Shown here piece by piece: positions 22,001 through 33,334 of a stretch of DNA of 64,000 nt. The DNA comes from Dipteris shenzhenensis (taxonomy: Eukaryota > Polypodiophyta > Polypodiopsida > Gleicheniales). Positions within the stretch are counted from its first letter, which is position 1, and every line of letters begins with the position of its first letter. The notes beneath the pieces are model-generated. The model was not told where the DNA came from. It worked only from the letters and a program-made list of their open reading frames with translations, and searched no databases. The position numbers and the translations under genes are program-made. Where the stretch lies: assembly GCA_047967505.1 (NCBI GenBank), contig CM106538.1; one strand, given 5' to 3'.

Positions 22001-23947
22001 ACCCCTACAAAGCCCTCTCCCTCCCCAAAGAAGAAAAAGGAAGGCCAAACCAACTGCCAAGTATAGGACTCCCAGGTCCAGGAGGAGGCAAAAACAAAAG
22101 CACACCAAGAGGCACTACAAAGACAGAAGGCCAAAGTTAGAAAAAAATAGGAAGAAGAGACCCACAAAAAAGAGGCAAAGGTAGCCAAATAACTCAAAGA
22201 AAAAGAACAGGTATTGAAGAAACCAGAAATTGAGGAGAACCCCTTGATAGATCTCTCCCACGGTCATGGGCCTAGCTCACCTCCACAACCAACTGAGGGC
22301 TAGGCAGAGAATCTCATTGTAGCTAGACTCATATCTAAGAAACAAGTGGAAGCCCAGCAATAATTTTCCCTCACTCAATGTACTTCCATGGACTACTCTT
22401 TACCAGAATAAGATGCTTGGGTAATGAAGAACAACCAGGAAGCATCAAAAAAAGAAATGGTATTCATGGAGGCACTAGAGGCCATGGCCCAAACAGCACA
22501 AATTATCATGGAGGCACTAGAGGCCATGTAGTGATACCACCGCCAACAACAGCTACTAGGAAAAGCTCAGACCACCCTGCTAGAGAAGGAGAAATCTAAC
22601 AGAAAGGCATTGAAAGTCGCAAGACTAAAAGTCATCAAAACAATAAAGAAGCTATCAGAAAATCTACAAGTAACAAAGGTAGATGTGGCCACAGAAAGAT
22701 CCAGGGTAGATTCTATGGCTAAGAAATACAAGGCACTTCCCAATGCCAAGCAGCCCTTGATGATTGAAAGCAGCACAAAATGGTCTAAGCTCACAATCCA
22801 GCTTTGGAATCTCAAGTGGCACAATAGGCCACCTAGATTGAGCACCATGATCGGAATATCTCTCCAAGAGCAGCTACAAGCCGTCGAATACACATTTCCA
22901 CCTTCTCAATAGGACCCTGACAAGCTCCACCAATGGCTCCTATATGCATCAACATGTGCCTCCTCACTTGCCTTCACACCAAGCAAAGTTGAAGACACCT
23001 TCAACTATTACTTTAACACCATCTCCACCCACTGTCACCATACCGCACCACATAAATTTTGCACACCCCTTGCTTTCTGCTTCCTTCAACCTTCTCCTCC
23101 GCCACAATAGTATACCAGCCTATTCAATAATAGCCATGGACTACTTCCGTGAGGACATCATTCTACAAGATGATTCTGATATCCTAAGCCTCGATTACCA
23201 CCCCATTGCATGTACTTTTATGGCATGGATTCAAGCCCTACAAAATTCTTCCTTTTTCTCAATGGATATGCCTATGTTTAAGCCTAACACCTTGCAGGAC
23301 ATACCTTGCCCTCCACTGTCCTTGTCCAGATCTAGGTGGATGCAAACATATGGCGTGCAAGATGCCGAGTATACCTTCCAAAACATCTCCCTTAATAATA
23401 GTCAGCTCTATCAACCCACGGGTATTATTGCCATGTATAATAATATTTTGGAAGCCCTATAGAAAATGATACAAACGGGCTTCAACCAGTTTAATGATTC
23501 TCACTTAAGCTACCCACTAGTCTACAAGAGGTAGATGCCAACACAGCATGGGGAATTTTTAATTCAAACTGACCCTTCCCACAACCACTAACCAAGGCAT
23601 CGCCCCCCTCACCACTCACACTCCTACTACCACTACTTCTTCCGATCCATCATAGCCCTCCACGTCACATCACACCACCTCACCGCATGCTACCACACAC
23701 ATGCAAACCACTATGCATCAGGAGTCCATTGGCCTAGAGGGTCCAAAATACTTGGTCAATACCACATGGTATAATATTCTCAATGTCATACTTTTCTTAG
23801 ATGTTGAAGTCCCTTATGAGGAGGTCAGTGAGCACGCCCATGAAGAAGAAGAGGCACTGCCGTAAGAGCTCCTACTTGATCCCACAACACCTGGTACCAG
23901 GCAATCACATCATTTTGAGTGATTGAAGATATCTCAGACATCAACTA
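19054..23947. other. Decayed, proline/serine-rich retroelement interior; no intact gene
   Basis: Almost 5 kb of C- and A-rich sequence with several medium plus-strand frames, none similar to anything I recognise. They are 20489-20737 (containing repeated 'VPQEP'), 21358-21942 (194 codons) and 22944-23462 (172 codons). The repeated phrase 'ccacaagaacctactcctaaaa' near 20560-20870 shows local duplication. The plus orientation and flanking LTR-like blocks suggest the eroded interior of one long element, but no polymerase motif survives. Confidence 0.4.
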
Positions 23948-23981
23948 TGAGAGTGCTCTCAACGGAAGCAATAATGGAAGA

Positions 23982-24015
<34 letters not shown>

Positions 24016-27000
24016 AAGAGCCACAAGTTTTGGTGGGTGCAGAACCACCCTAATCTTCTTTTTCATTCATTTATATATGTGTTTGAGTATTGTACATAAC
24101 CCGGGTAAAGGCACAGTGACCTTTAACCCCCACAACCTCCCACTTAAAGGACAATGTGCGTTTAAGGGAGAACAACCAGTGGGCATACTATCCAATGCCC
24201 ATCAATACACGACAATACTCAAACCGCTGACTACGTAGACTCTTCGTCAGCATATCTGCAGGGTTATCATCTGTATGAACCTTGACAAGCTCTATGCGCT
24301 TGTCCTCAAGTACCTCCCTGATGAAATGGTTCCTGACCTCAATGTGTTTGGTTTTTGCATGAAAGACCGGATTTCGTGCTAGCTGAATAGCACTCATGGA
24401 ATCACTATGCAATGTCTATACACCTGTATGAATCCCCAAATCTCCCACTAGCCGATCAAGCCATATAGCCTCCTTGCAACCCTCTGTGGCTGCAACATAC
24501 TTCTGTGGTAGACAAAGCAATGAACTTCTGTGCGTGAGACATCCACGACACTGCACCACCTACAAAGGTGAACACATAAAAAGAATTGGATCTCCTACTA
24601 TCCACATGCCATGCATAGTCTGAATCTGTGTACCCAAGTACACGCATGTCTCCTTTACCAAAGCAAATGCACATCTCCTTGGTACCCTTCATGTATCTCA
24701 TGATGCACTTAACTACCTCCCAATGCCTCTTTCCTGGATTAGCCATATACCGGCTAACAACTCCCACTGCAAATGCAATGTCTGGTCTAGTAGCTATCAT
24801 AGCATACATAAGACTCCCAACTGTTGATGCATAAGGAACCTTGGCCATCATGGCCCTCTCCTCATCTGATTTGGGACTATCTGTGTGACTCAGTTTCACA
24901 TATGGAGGCAATGAAGTACTCACTGCCTTCCCCCCCTCCATATTGAAACGCTGCAATACTTTTGTAACATACTCTTTTTGTGAAAGCCAAAGGAGTTTCC
25001 TACTCCGATCACGCGTGATGCGCATACCAAGAATATGACCTGCAAATCCCAAATCCTTCATATCAAAGGCCTCATGCAACTTGGCCTTTAATGCATCTAG
25101 CTCATAAGTATTCTTGCTAGCCAATAGCATATCATCCACATATAGTGCCAAGATTATCAGGCTATTATGCTTAACCCTTTTAGTGTAGAGGCAGTGATCA
25201 ATTTCACTCCTTTTAAAACCCTGGGACTGAATGAAAGCATCAAACTTTTGATACCATTCTCTAGGGGCTTGCTTAAGACCATAGAGACTCTTCTTTAGCT
25301 TGCAAACTAAATGCACTTTGTCCTTTTCTTCAAAGCCTTCCAGCTGCACCATGTAAATTTCCTCATGCAAATCCCCATGCAAGAAAGCCATCTTGACATC
25401 CATCTGCATAAGCTCCATATCCTCTAATGCCACTAGTCCAAGCATGCATCTAAGTGTAGTCATCTTCACAACCGGAGAGAATATCTCATCAAAGTCCACA
25501 CCCTTCTCTTGCTTGAACCCTTTAGCAAACAAACGGGCCTTGTACCTAGGCACATCATTTTGTAGACCCATTTACATGGCAATGCTTTCTTTCCATGTGG
25601 CAAATAAATCAAGTCCCAAGTCTTATTCTTCATAAGTGAACTCATCTCTGATTGCATAGCATACTCCCACTTGCGTTGATCCTCACGCATCATAGCCTCT
25701 CTATAGCAAGAAGGCTCCCCGCAATCAGTAAGCATCACATAGTCTACCCCTGGAATAAACTTATCAAGCGGTCTAGATGCTCTAGAAGATCTTCTCAAGG
25801 GCATTTCAGCTTGCTGTCCCACTTGCATATCAGCCACATTTGACTCATCATTTCCACCAATAGATGATCCATCATCTACCCTTGATTGTATACCTGTGGG
25901 AGTACTTGGTGGTACCATTTCTTGCACATTTGGTGCATGGACAGCTTGCTATCTATCAACATATGCAGGTGGATTCACATCTTGGAAAGTGATTCTCCTC
26001 ATTTCCACATCCTCATGGGTGCCTTATGCATCTTTTTCTCATTGAAGACTATGTCATTATGGTTGTGGATGATCTTCTTTGCTTCTGGATCCCAGAGACG
26101 ATAGCCCATCTCTCCACTTTCACCATAACCCAGAAAGATGCATTTCCTAGACTTAGGATCTAGCTTCTTTCGAAGCTCTTTTGGCACATGTGCATATGCC
26201 TCACACCCAAATATACGCAAATGAGAGTAAGAGGGCTTCTTGCCACTCCATGCCTCTTCAGGAATACCACCATCCAAACTCTTACTAGGTGATCTATTGA
26301 TCACATGCACTATAGTCTTCATTGCCTCAGCCCAAAAACCACCAGAAAGACTTGCATTGGAAAGCATGCATTGCAACCTTTCTTGAATGATATGGTTCAT
26401 CTTTTCTGCAACTGGATTTTGCTCTGGAGTATGAGGGGATGTGAGCTCCCTCTTAATCCCACATGTATCACAGAAATGCTGAAAGTCATGAGAGAGATAC
26501 TCTCCACCATTGTCAGTCCATAGGCATTTAAGCGTTCTACTTGACTGATTCTCAACCAAGGCCAGCCATTTCTGAAATACCTGGAACACATCACTCTTCC
26601 GAGCTATAGCATAAGCCCACACTTTCCTAGTTGCATCATCAATGAATGTCACATAGTATTCAGCCCCGCCTAATGACCGTGTAGGCATGGGACCACATAC
26701 GTCTGAATTCACCAAATCAAGCTTTTCAAACTCTTTCTTTCCCCTTCTTTTATGGGCTGATTTAATCTGCTTCCCATAGAGACAGTGCTCACAGAATTCA
26801 AAATCAGAGAAACTCAAATGCGGTACATAACCCAAATGGCATAAGAGTTTCATTCCATTTTGGCTCATGTGCCCCAACCTGCAATGCCACAAAGAAGTGC
26901 TTGGATGCTCGGTTATTGCAACAACATGATCAAATACCCCTAATACATGTAAGGGATACAAAGTCCCACACTTGGCACCCCTGGCCAAAAGCATAGGGCC

Positions 27001-29836
27001 CTTCTGAATTTTCCAACTCTGAAAGCCAAAAGTGGTGTGAAAACCAGCATCATCTAGCTGACCCACTGAAATAAGACTCTTGGTCAGCTTAGGCACATGT
27101 CTCACATGTTTCAAAACAAATGCAGACCCATTTGCAAAAGAAAACTTTATGTCACCTGCTCGCACTATGTCACATGCATAGTCATTTCCAAGATGCACAC
27201 AACCTGTCTTTCCACTGTCATAAGTGGAGAACCATTCCCTATGGGGAGTAACATGGAATGAAGCACCAGAATCCAAAATCCAATCCTAGGAATATGCATC
27301 ATCTGAAGTGGTAAGCAACTCTGCAGATAAACTAGACATGAAGAGAACGTCATTGTCACTATCATGTGTGACTGCATTGATCTTCTCGATCTTCACTTTT
27401 CCTTTGTCCTCCCTTGGACTCTCTTCCTTTTGATTTGCACCCTAATCTGCATTCTTTTTCTTATCCTTTTGCTCTCTTTTCAGCTTGTAGCAATCCTTTT
27501 TCATATGGCCCTTCTTGCCACAGTGGTAACACACAATGTTCCGTGCCCTGGATTTGCTACGTGACTTCCCTCTTTCTTGGGACTTCCCCTTGAATTGTGA
27601 TCTGCCCCTTTGCACATTTAAGGCTGCATCCTGCTTGTTGCCATCCATAGACTTCCGTCTAATCTCCTCGGCCAACAAGCTACCCACAACATCATCAAAT
27701 TTCAGTACTCCACCAGGTGCAGAGTTACTGACAGCTGTACGGAAGGTATCCCATGAGGATGGCAATGAACATAAGAGAAATATTGCCTTAGTCTCCACAT
27801 CAAAATTCATCTTCTGAGCCTAAAGCTGGCTGAAAATAATATTGAATTCATTCAAGTGAGAAGCAATGGAGACCCCTTCCTTCATCTGCAGCTCAAACAA
27901 CCTCTTCATGAGGTAAACTTTATTAGAGGCAGTTTCCTTCTCATAAGTGGCACACAGTTTCTTCCACAAATCTTCCGTAGTCTGCTCATTTACTACTGTG
28001 AAATAAACTGACTCTGCAAGGTGAAGTCTAATAGTAGACTTTGCTAATGCATCCAACTCATTCCAATCATCCTCAGACATATTTGCAGGCTTAGCTTCAA
28101 TCCCTGCCAAGGGTTTAATCTACTTCTTTTGAATAAACACATCCCTTATTTGTTCTTTCCACAAAGAAAAGTTTGTCCCATCAAACTGTTTAATGCTGAA
28201 AAACTCCTTTTCAAACATGGAAGAGGATGCCATGATGCAAATGAAACAAAATCCCAAATGCTAGTGCCTGCAAGAGAGAATCACACCAAATACCAGGTGC
28301 ACCCAAATGTGTATGCCACAATAGAGTGAAATATCACCAAAACTCAAAGCTCAAACTGACTCATGTGCATATACTATGCATCCATATGAGCAAATCTGGC
28401 CAAAAAGAAAATGCCAATAAGTGCCAAATGACTCAAGCATAAACACCGTGTCCACTAGCATATGCATCAATAATATCTCATCCAAGAGAGCATAGCACTA
28501 TCAGTGCATCACCTGCAATGTGTCAAAGCTGTCCCTTAGCATAAAATAGCATCAATGTGCAAAGCGTCCATAAAAATAGCATCCCACAAGGCAATTTGGG
28601 CCTATCAGCGCATCCAATAAGGACCGCAATCCATCCAAATGGCCTATAAATCATCCACTGCAACCCAATGCACACCACGAATGAGCGCACACTGCTCAAA
28701 CTACAACCAGAGTGATCTGCATAAGGTATGCTCAAGAAATCATAGTCCCACGGTAATGACCGCTACTGAAAATAGAACCTGAGTTGCCTCAAAACATGGT
28801 CGCCATTGCATAATCGGAATCGGCAAGAAAATCTGCAAATATCTCTCTTCTGCCAGAACTCCAAAATCCCAACCGATGAGTGAGAAATGGGAGTCAATAC
28901 TTATCCACTGCCATGTGGCATAAATCTAAGGTTTCAAAACCTTAGAATGAGAAATGCATAACAGAGAGACGAAATCGAATACACAGAGATCTATAACTCT
29001 GAAAATCCTCCACCGAATCGTGCAAGAACTGACAAGTAGGGGTTTTTGGGCGTCCGGAATGCAATGGGACAGACGGTTTTGGAAACCGTGGTCTCAATCA
29101 CTGGGTCCAACACATGGATTGAAAAACGTTTTTGGAAACAGAGCTATTTGTAAACTCCATCGGAGTGCGAATGATGAGCAACATAGAAGTTTTAGGACCT
29201 CCTGAGTCCACCGGAAGTGACAGATCTACAAATGGTTGCTCCAAACTTGAGTTCCAACACCCAGGCAAAAAACGCAGAAACTGACACAATGAGTCAGAAA
29301 TCCAATGAAATGATCCCAAATTCAAGAATGAATGTGTTTCCAAGCTCCTGAAGTGAAGTGGACACCAAAAGCAAGCAATAGTTGCCTCTACAAGTCAATA
29401 TGGAGTCTCTATCATCGAACGGAACAGGGAAAAGCTCAAAAAACGACTTTTTCTTTGAAAACACTTAACAGGCTCTCAAAACCACTTCGCAAAACTAAAG
29501 TAACTTTTCCAAAGGTTCCTCCAAGGTCTCTGCACACTCGGATGCAAGTAAAGTCGCCCACAAAGCTTCCCATAGAGCTTCTCCTTCCTCCCACAGAGCT
29601 ACTGAGCTTCAAGCATTCATGCACACTCAGCTGGATCACCCGGGCTCTAATACCAGTTGAGAGTGCTCTCAACGGAAGCAAGAACGGAAGAAGGAGAGAG
29701 AGACAAAGACAGAGACAGAGAGCCACAAGTTTTGGTGGGTGCAGAACCACCCTAATCTTCTTTTTCATTCATTTATATATGTGTTTGAGTATTGTACATA
29801 ACCGGGGTAAAGGCACAGTGACCTTTAACCCCCACA
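23948..29836 (-). mobile_element. Copia retrotransposon, full length but mutated (5.9 kb)
   Basis: LTRs at 23948-24134 (187 bp) and 29658-29836 (179 bp) differ mainly in the length of a (GA)n tract and a few bases. Both start tgagagtgctctcaac and end ccccaca. Flanks read aacta (left) and aactg (right), a 5-bp target duplication with one mismatch. On the minus strand the 5' LTR (29836-29658) is followed by TGGTATTAGAGC, one base from the tRNA-Met primer site. The 3' LTR is preceded by AAGTGGGAGGT, the same purine tract as in the 55-61 kb element. Termini and tract show the two elements are related. LTR similarity says it is fairly young, yet gag-pol is broken. Confidence 0.9.
24188..28233 (-). 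pseudogene. Copia gag-pol of the 23.9-29.8 kb element, disrupted
   Basis: The gag ATG is at 28233. A nonsense codon near 28120, further stops near 27817, 27442, 27287 and 26001-25999, and a frameshift near 25550 split the polyprotein. Surviving blocks are: gag helix region (28110-27820), a CCHC knuckle CYHCGKKGHMKKDC (about 27540-27500), protease MDSGAS (27276 on), integrase (WHCRLGHMS, VNSDVCGPMP, WTDNGGEYL), RT with LYVDDM (about 25150-25130) and RNase H to 24188. The RNase H 'STTEAEY' motif has become STTEVCC followed by a stop, removing an acidic active-site residue. The copy cannot make a complete polyprotein. Confidence 0.9.
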
Positions 29837-30729
29837 AACTGGTGGTGGGGAAAACCTCAAAGCTTTTAGTTAAGCCACAAAGATGTGATGGAGGTCCATG
29901 CCCTCACTGAGCTACTCTAGGAAATCTTTCACAAGTGGGGAAGGGACAATCCCAAGCACACCTAGGGAGGAAACACCTGGCTTGATCCAAGGTGCCAAAT
30001 ACAGACAAAGAAACAAGGTCATAACCCCAATGGCAGCCTCTATTTTGGCATACATATTGTTCAATGGGCATAGACCAACGAGTTGACCTCACCCAAATGC
30101 CTCTTTTAAGATGGTGGTCATGGATGGATTTTGAACCTATGAAGGCCTCCGATGATAACATTGTATCTAATTTTTCACAGCTTTATTTTGAAATGGTGGG
30201 TACCTCCTACACACTTGCAACACTAATGGAGGAATTTAATACTACTTTTGTGATAGTCCCAAATCTAGTAGTTGGGGCTACCGCTCATCAATTTTCTGAG
30301 GGACATTCCTACTCAAGAGCCCACCATGGAAGAAAATCTTCAGTGCCTGTCCTCTAAAATTGTCTTTGACCACAACACCAGCCCTCAATTTTTGCAGATT
30401 ATACATGTTTATTTACATGTCTGCAATCTTCATGGTCATCACATCCAGAGCTTTGAAAATATGTCTCAAAACACATTTTTGGAAGCCTCTCCATCCTTTT
30501 TTCCACATCTCCCAAAGGCTCTTTGACTGCCACTACATCGTGAACAATGCCCTAAAGTCTGACGTCATGCACTGATTCCAATCCATAGATGGATCATGAC
30601 CAGGAAGGCGGGCATGTTAACCGCAAATAAGAGATCCACCTTGAAGCTGTATGGGCCCAAGTTCTTCTAAAAATGAGAGAGAGAGAGAGAGAATAGGGTT
30701 GGCCCTCCCTTCAAAAGGTGGAATGTATA
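29837..30729. other. Decayed retroelement tail between nested copia and right LTR-like repeat
   Basis: No gene recognised. Near 30638-30670 a frame ends ...LKLYGPKFF-stop just before a (GA)n run and the LTR-like block. Gypsy-type polyproteins often end this way immediately before the 3' LTR. This supports, but does not prove, that it is the 3' part of the element whose 5' LTR is at 14921. Confidence 0.4.
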
Positions 30730-31060
30730 AAAGGCCAAATGGTTGACTTTGGTCTTCATTGTTGTATGCACAAGTTTGGAACAAGAGGTCTCTCTTTCTC
30801 TTTGAGAGTGTTTTTCCTTTGTAGTGCCCTTGTGATCTCCATTCCATCCCCCTTCATTCCCCTCTTCTCTTCTCTCCTCCCCTCCCTTCCTCCATCTGCC
30901 CTTCTCCTTTCCCTTCATATAGAAACGCATTGTGACAATTTGGGAGTCTCAAGAGTGACACTTGAGGATGGTTCATGCTTGCATTACTCCCACAAGAAGT
31001 AGGAGGAGGAGAGGTTTCCTCAGCATTCCTTCAATATCCCCGTAGCATGAGAGTCACCAC
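30730..31060 (+). repeat. LTR-like repeat, right copy (partner 14921-15240)
   Basis: It has the same block order as 14921-15240, in the same orientation, including the shared 'gagtcaccac' end. The two copies are visibly diverged (many substitutions and indels), so if they are LTRs of one element the insertion is old and predates the copia nested between them. Confidence 0.55.
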
Positions 31061-31585
31061 CAAGCCATATCAAGTGCATCTATGTTTTAACCTTTGACTT
31101 GTAGAAGTTTTGTTGGTTGCTAGGATTAGAATGGTTGTATGATTGGGAAGGGAATATATTGGTTGAGACTTTGATGAGAATTGATTTTTATCATCACCAT
31201 CTTAAGAAGTTGTTACATATGAGTTGATGCATTTGTATTGGATGTAATATGAGGTAGCTATTAGCTCTTTGAATTCATCCATTCTCCATTTCCCTTCTCC
31301 ACGCATGGCACTGCTTCCTTCAATTTTTTTTGTAACATTGGTTGTGGTTGTCTTGTTAATGTCCCTAGAATGCAATATGATTTTAGGATCCCACAAAAAA
31401 ATAAGGACAATCACAACCAATATCAAACATCTTAAGTGATGATGAATCTTCCAAGCTATCACACCAATGTTTCTCAATCAACTGAGGGCTAAAGTTTGTG
31501 AATTTTCTGGTAACCCGATGTAGTGAGACCTGAACAATAGACGCAATTAAGAGTTGAAGGTGGGTCAGGGTGCCACATCCTTTGC
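31061..31585. other. No recognised feature
   Basis: About 0.5 kb between the LTR-like repeat and the transposase fragment. It may be the eroded flank of the CACTA element; no terminal inverted repeat CACTA is visible here. Confidence 0.35.
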
Positions 31586-32092
31586 CTATTCATAATTAGA
31601 AGTGCAATGCTTACCTGAACACTCGCCATAGCCTGGGAAGTCATGCATCGTCCACATCAAGACTGCTTTGCAGTTGAAGTCTCGTGACGAGGGAGGCTTG
31701 CTCACATCATGCACCTCGATACCTCTCCAAAGTATCTCTAGCTCATCAATCAAAGGCTCCAAATAAACATCAGGGTTTTTGACTTTATGTTTCCCTGGAA
31801 TTAGAAGGGACAGCATAACATGTCCTTTCTTAATAGCCATAGAGGGTGGAAGATTATAATTCACCAATATCACTGGCCATACACTGTAAGAGATGCTTTT
31901 GAGACCAAATGGGTTCACACCGTCCATACCCAATCCAAGTCTCAAGCTCCTAGGTTCTTCCTTGAAGCTTGGCCATGTGTCTTCAATATGCTTCCATGCA
32001 GGAGAGTCCGTGGGAGTTCTCCACTTGCCATCGGTTGATCGATGGGAGGAATGCCATGACATGAGCTCTGCAATAGATTTGCACTTGAACAT
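31586..32092 (-). pseudogene. CACTA (En/Spm) transposase fragment, TNP2 / Transposase_21 type
   Basis: A 168-residue frame carries the conserved core of the plant CACTA transposase TNP2: LRLGLGMDGVNPFGLKS, then SVWPVILVNYNLPPSM, MLSLLIPGKH, DVYLEPLIDELEILW and a closing LMWTMHDFPGYGECSG. TNP2 proteins are several times longer, and this piece covers only the central domain, with no upstream or downstream partner domains seen. The absence of stops across 168 codons suggests it was either an exon of a relatively young copy or has simply escaped nonsense mutation. No terminal CACTA repeats were located. Confidence 0.8.
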
Positions 32093-32559
32093 ATGTTGGA
32101 TGCGAGGGATTATGGGAGATCCACAAGCTCTTCAACGATGATGAAGTATCCTTCCACACTTATCATGATGGTTTTAGATTAAAAGACCTTATGCTTGTTT
32201 GAAGGTCTACTTCTTGACCAAGTATCTTAAAGCTATTGCCTTAGGTTATATTCACAATTGTTGTAGGCATTCTAGTAAATACGAAAATGTTATATCCAAT
32301 GTTGTCCTTAGTTAAAAGTCTATTAAAAAGAGTGTGACAACATAGGCCATAAAGGTTGAATTTTTTCATCCATGTTGAGGTGCTAATCAATTGGCTCTTC
32401 TATTAGAGCTTGAGCAAAATTCCCATATGGTCTTGCTCTTACATTGGTGCATCTGTTGGCCATTTTTGCCCAAATAGAGTAATGAATTCTTTAGAATCAC
32501 CTTTCCTTAAGGACACTGGCATGAATGCACATGGATTAAATTCAAGGTTGGTATCTTTT

Positions 32560-32768
32560 TGTATGGCATACAATTGTTAATTTTAGTTCATGAATTCCAT
32601 GCCCATGTAATCAGAATAATCATGTGTCTTCTTGTATGGCATACACTTGCTGAATTTTATTCATGGATTCCATGCCCATGTAATCAGGATAGTCATATAG
32701 ACCCTATTGTTGAATTTCATTCATGGATTCCATGCCCATGTAATCAGGATAATCATATAGACCCTATG
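32560..32768 (+). repeat. Three diverged tandem units, 60-72 bp
   Basis: The phrase ccatgcccatgtaatcag occurs at 32598, 32670 and 32730, each preceded by 'tgaattt..ttcatg.attc'. The last two units also share 'tcatatagaccctat'. Non-coding. Confidence 0.85.
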
Positions 32769-32998
32769 GTTTTTATTATGAAAATTTCCACATTAGAAAG
32801 TGATCGATCCCTTTTGGTTTGGGATTCCACTTGGGCTTCAATATTGAGGCTAGGATGTTCAATAGTGAGGCTCAAAAGTGATGTTGGAGTGTTCAATGAA
32901 TTCGGGATGGTCAATGACCATTCTATCCTTCAGACATTGGAAGTTCAGTGGAGCTATAGAGGGAGGTGGAGTCAAAGGTGGGGAAGGGGATTATCCTT

Positions 32999-33196
32999 CC
33001 AACCTATTACATGCACAATAGGTTGGAGGGAGATCGCCCCCACCCCCCCAAAACCTATTGAATGCGCAATATGTTTTGGGAGGGGAGGAGATCCCCCCCC
33101 CAAAACCTATTGTGTGCACAATAGGTTGGGGGGCATCATCACCCCCATCCCTCCCCACCCCCCCTCCCAAACCTATTGTGTGTGCAATAGATTGGG
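32999..33196. repeat. Array of four hairpin-forming palindromes flanked by C and G runs
   Basis: Four inverted repeats built on cctattg/caatagg: 32999-33026 (10-bp perfect arms), 33048-33079 (13-bp arms, one mismatch), about 33098-33130 (cctattgtg / cacaatagg with a 2-base centre) and about 33164-33196. Each has a C run on its left and most a G run on its right, so stems extend. Spacing is roughly 45-65 bp. No known element is recognised. Confidence 0.8.
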
Positions 33197-33334
33197 AAAG
33201 GTTTATATGTACCCCACCTTCTTAAGAGAATTGTTCATCCATTGATGTTCTAGCTTTAAAGATGGTTTTACTTAAAGGTGTATTTTTACACCAAGAAGGT
33301 GTATAAGTACTAATTGGTCATCTATTGATGTTCT

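Noticed and set aside
29436-29768. Minus-strand 110-codon frame across the right LTR of the 24-30 kb copia
   Set aside because: It reads through the GA-rich LTR and primer site and is leader sequence of the element, not a gene.
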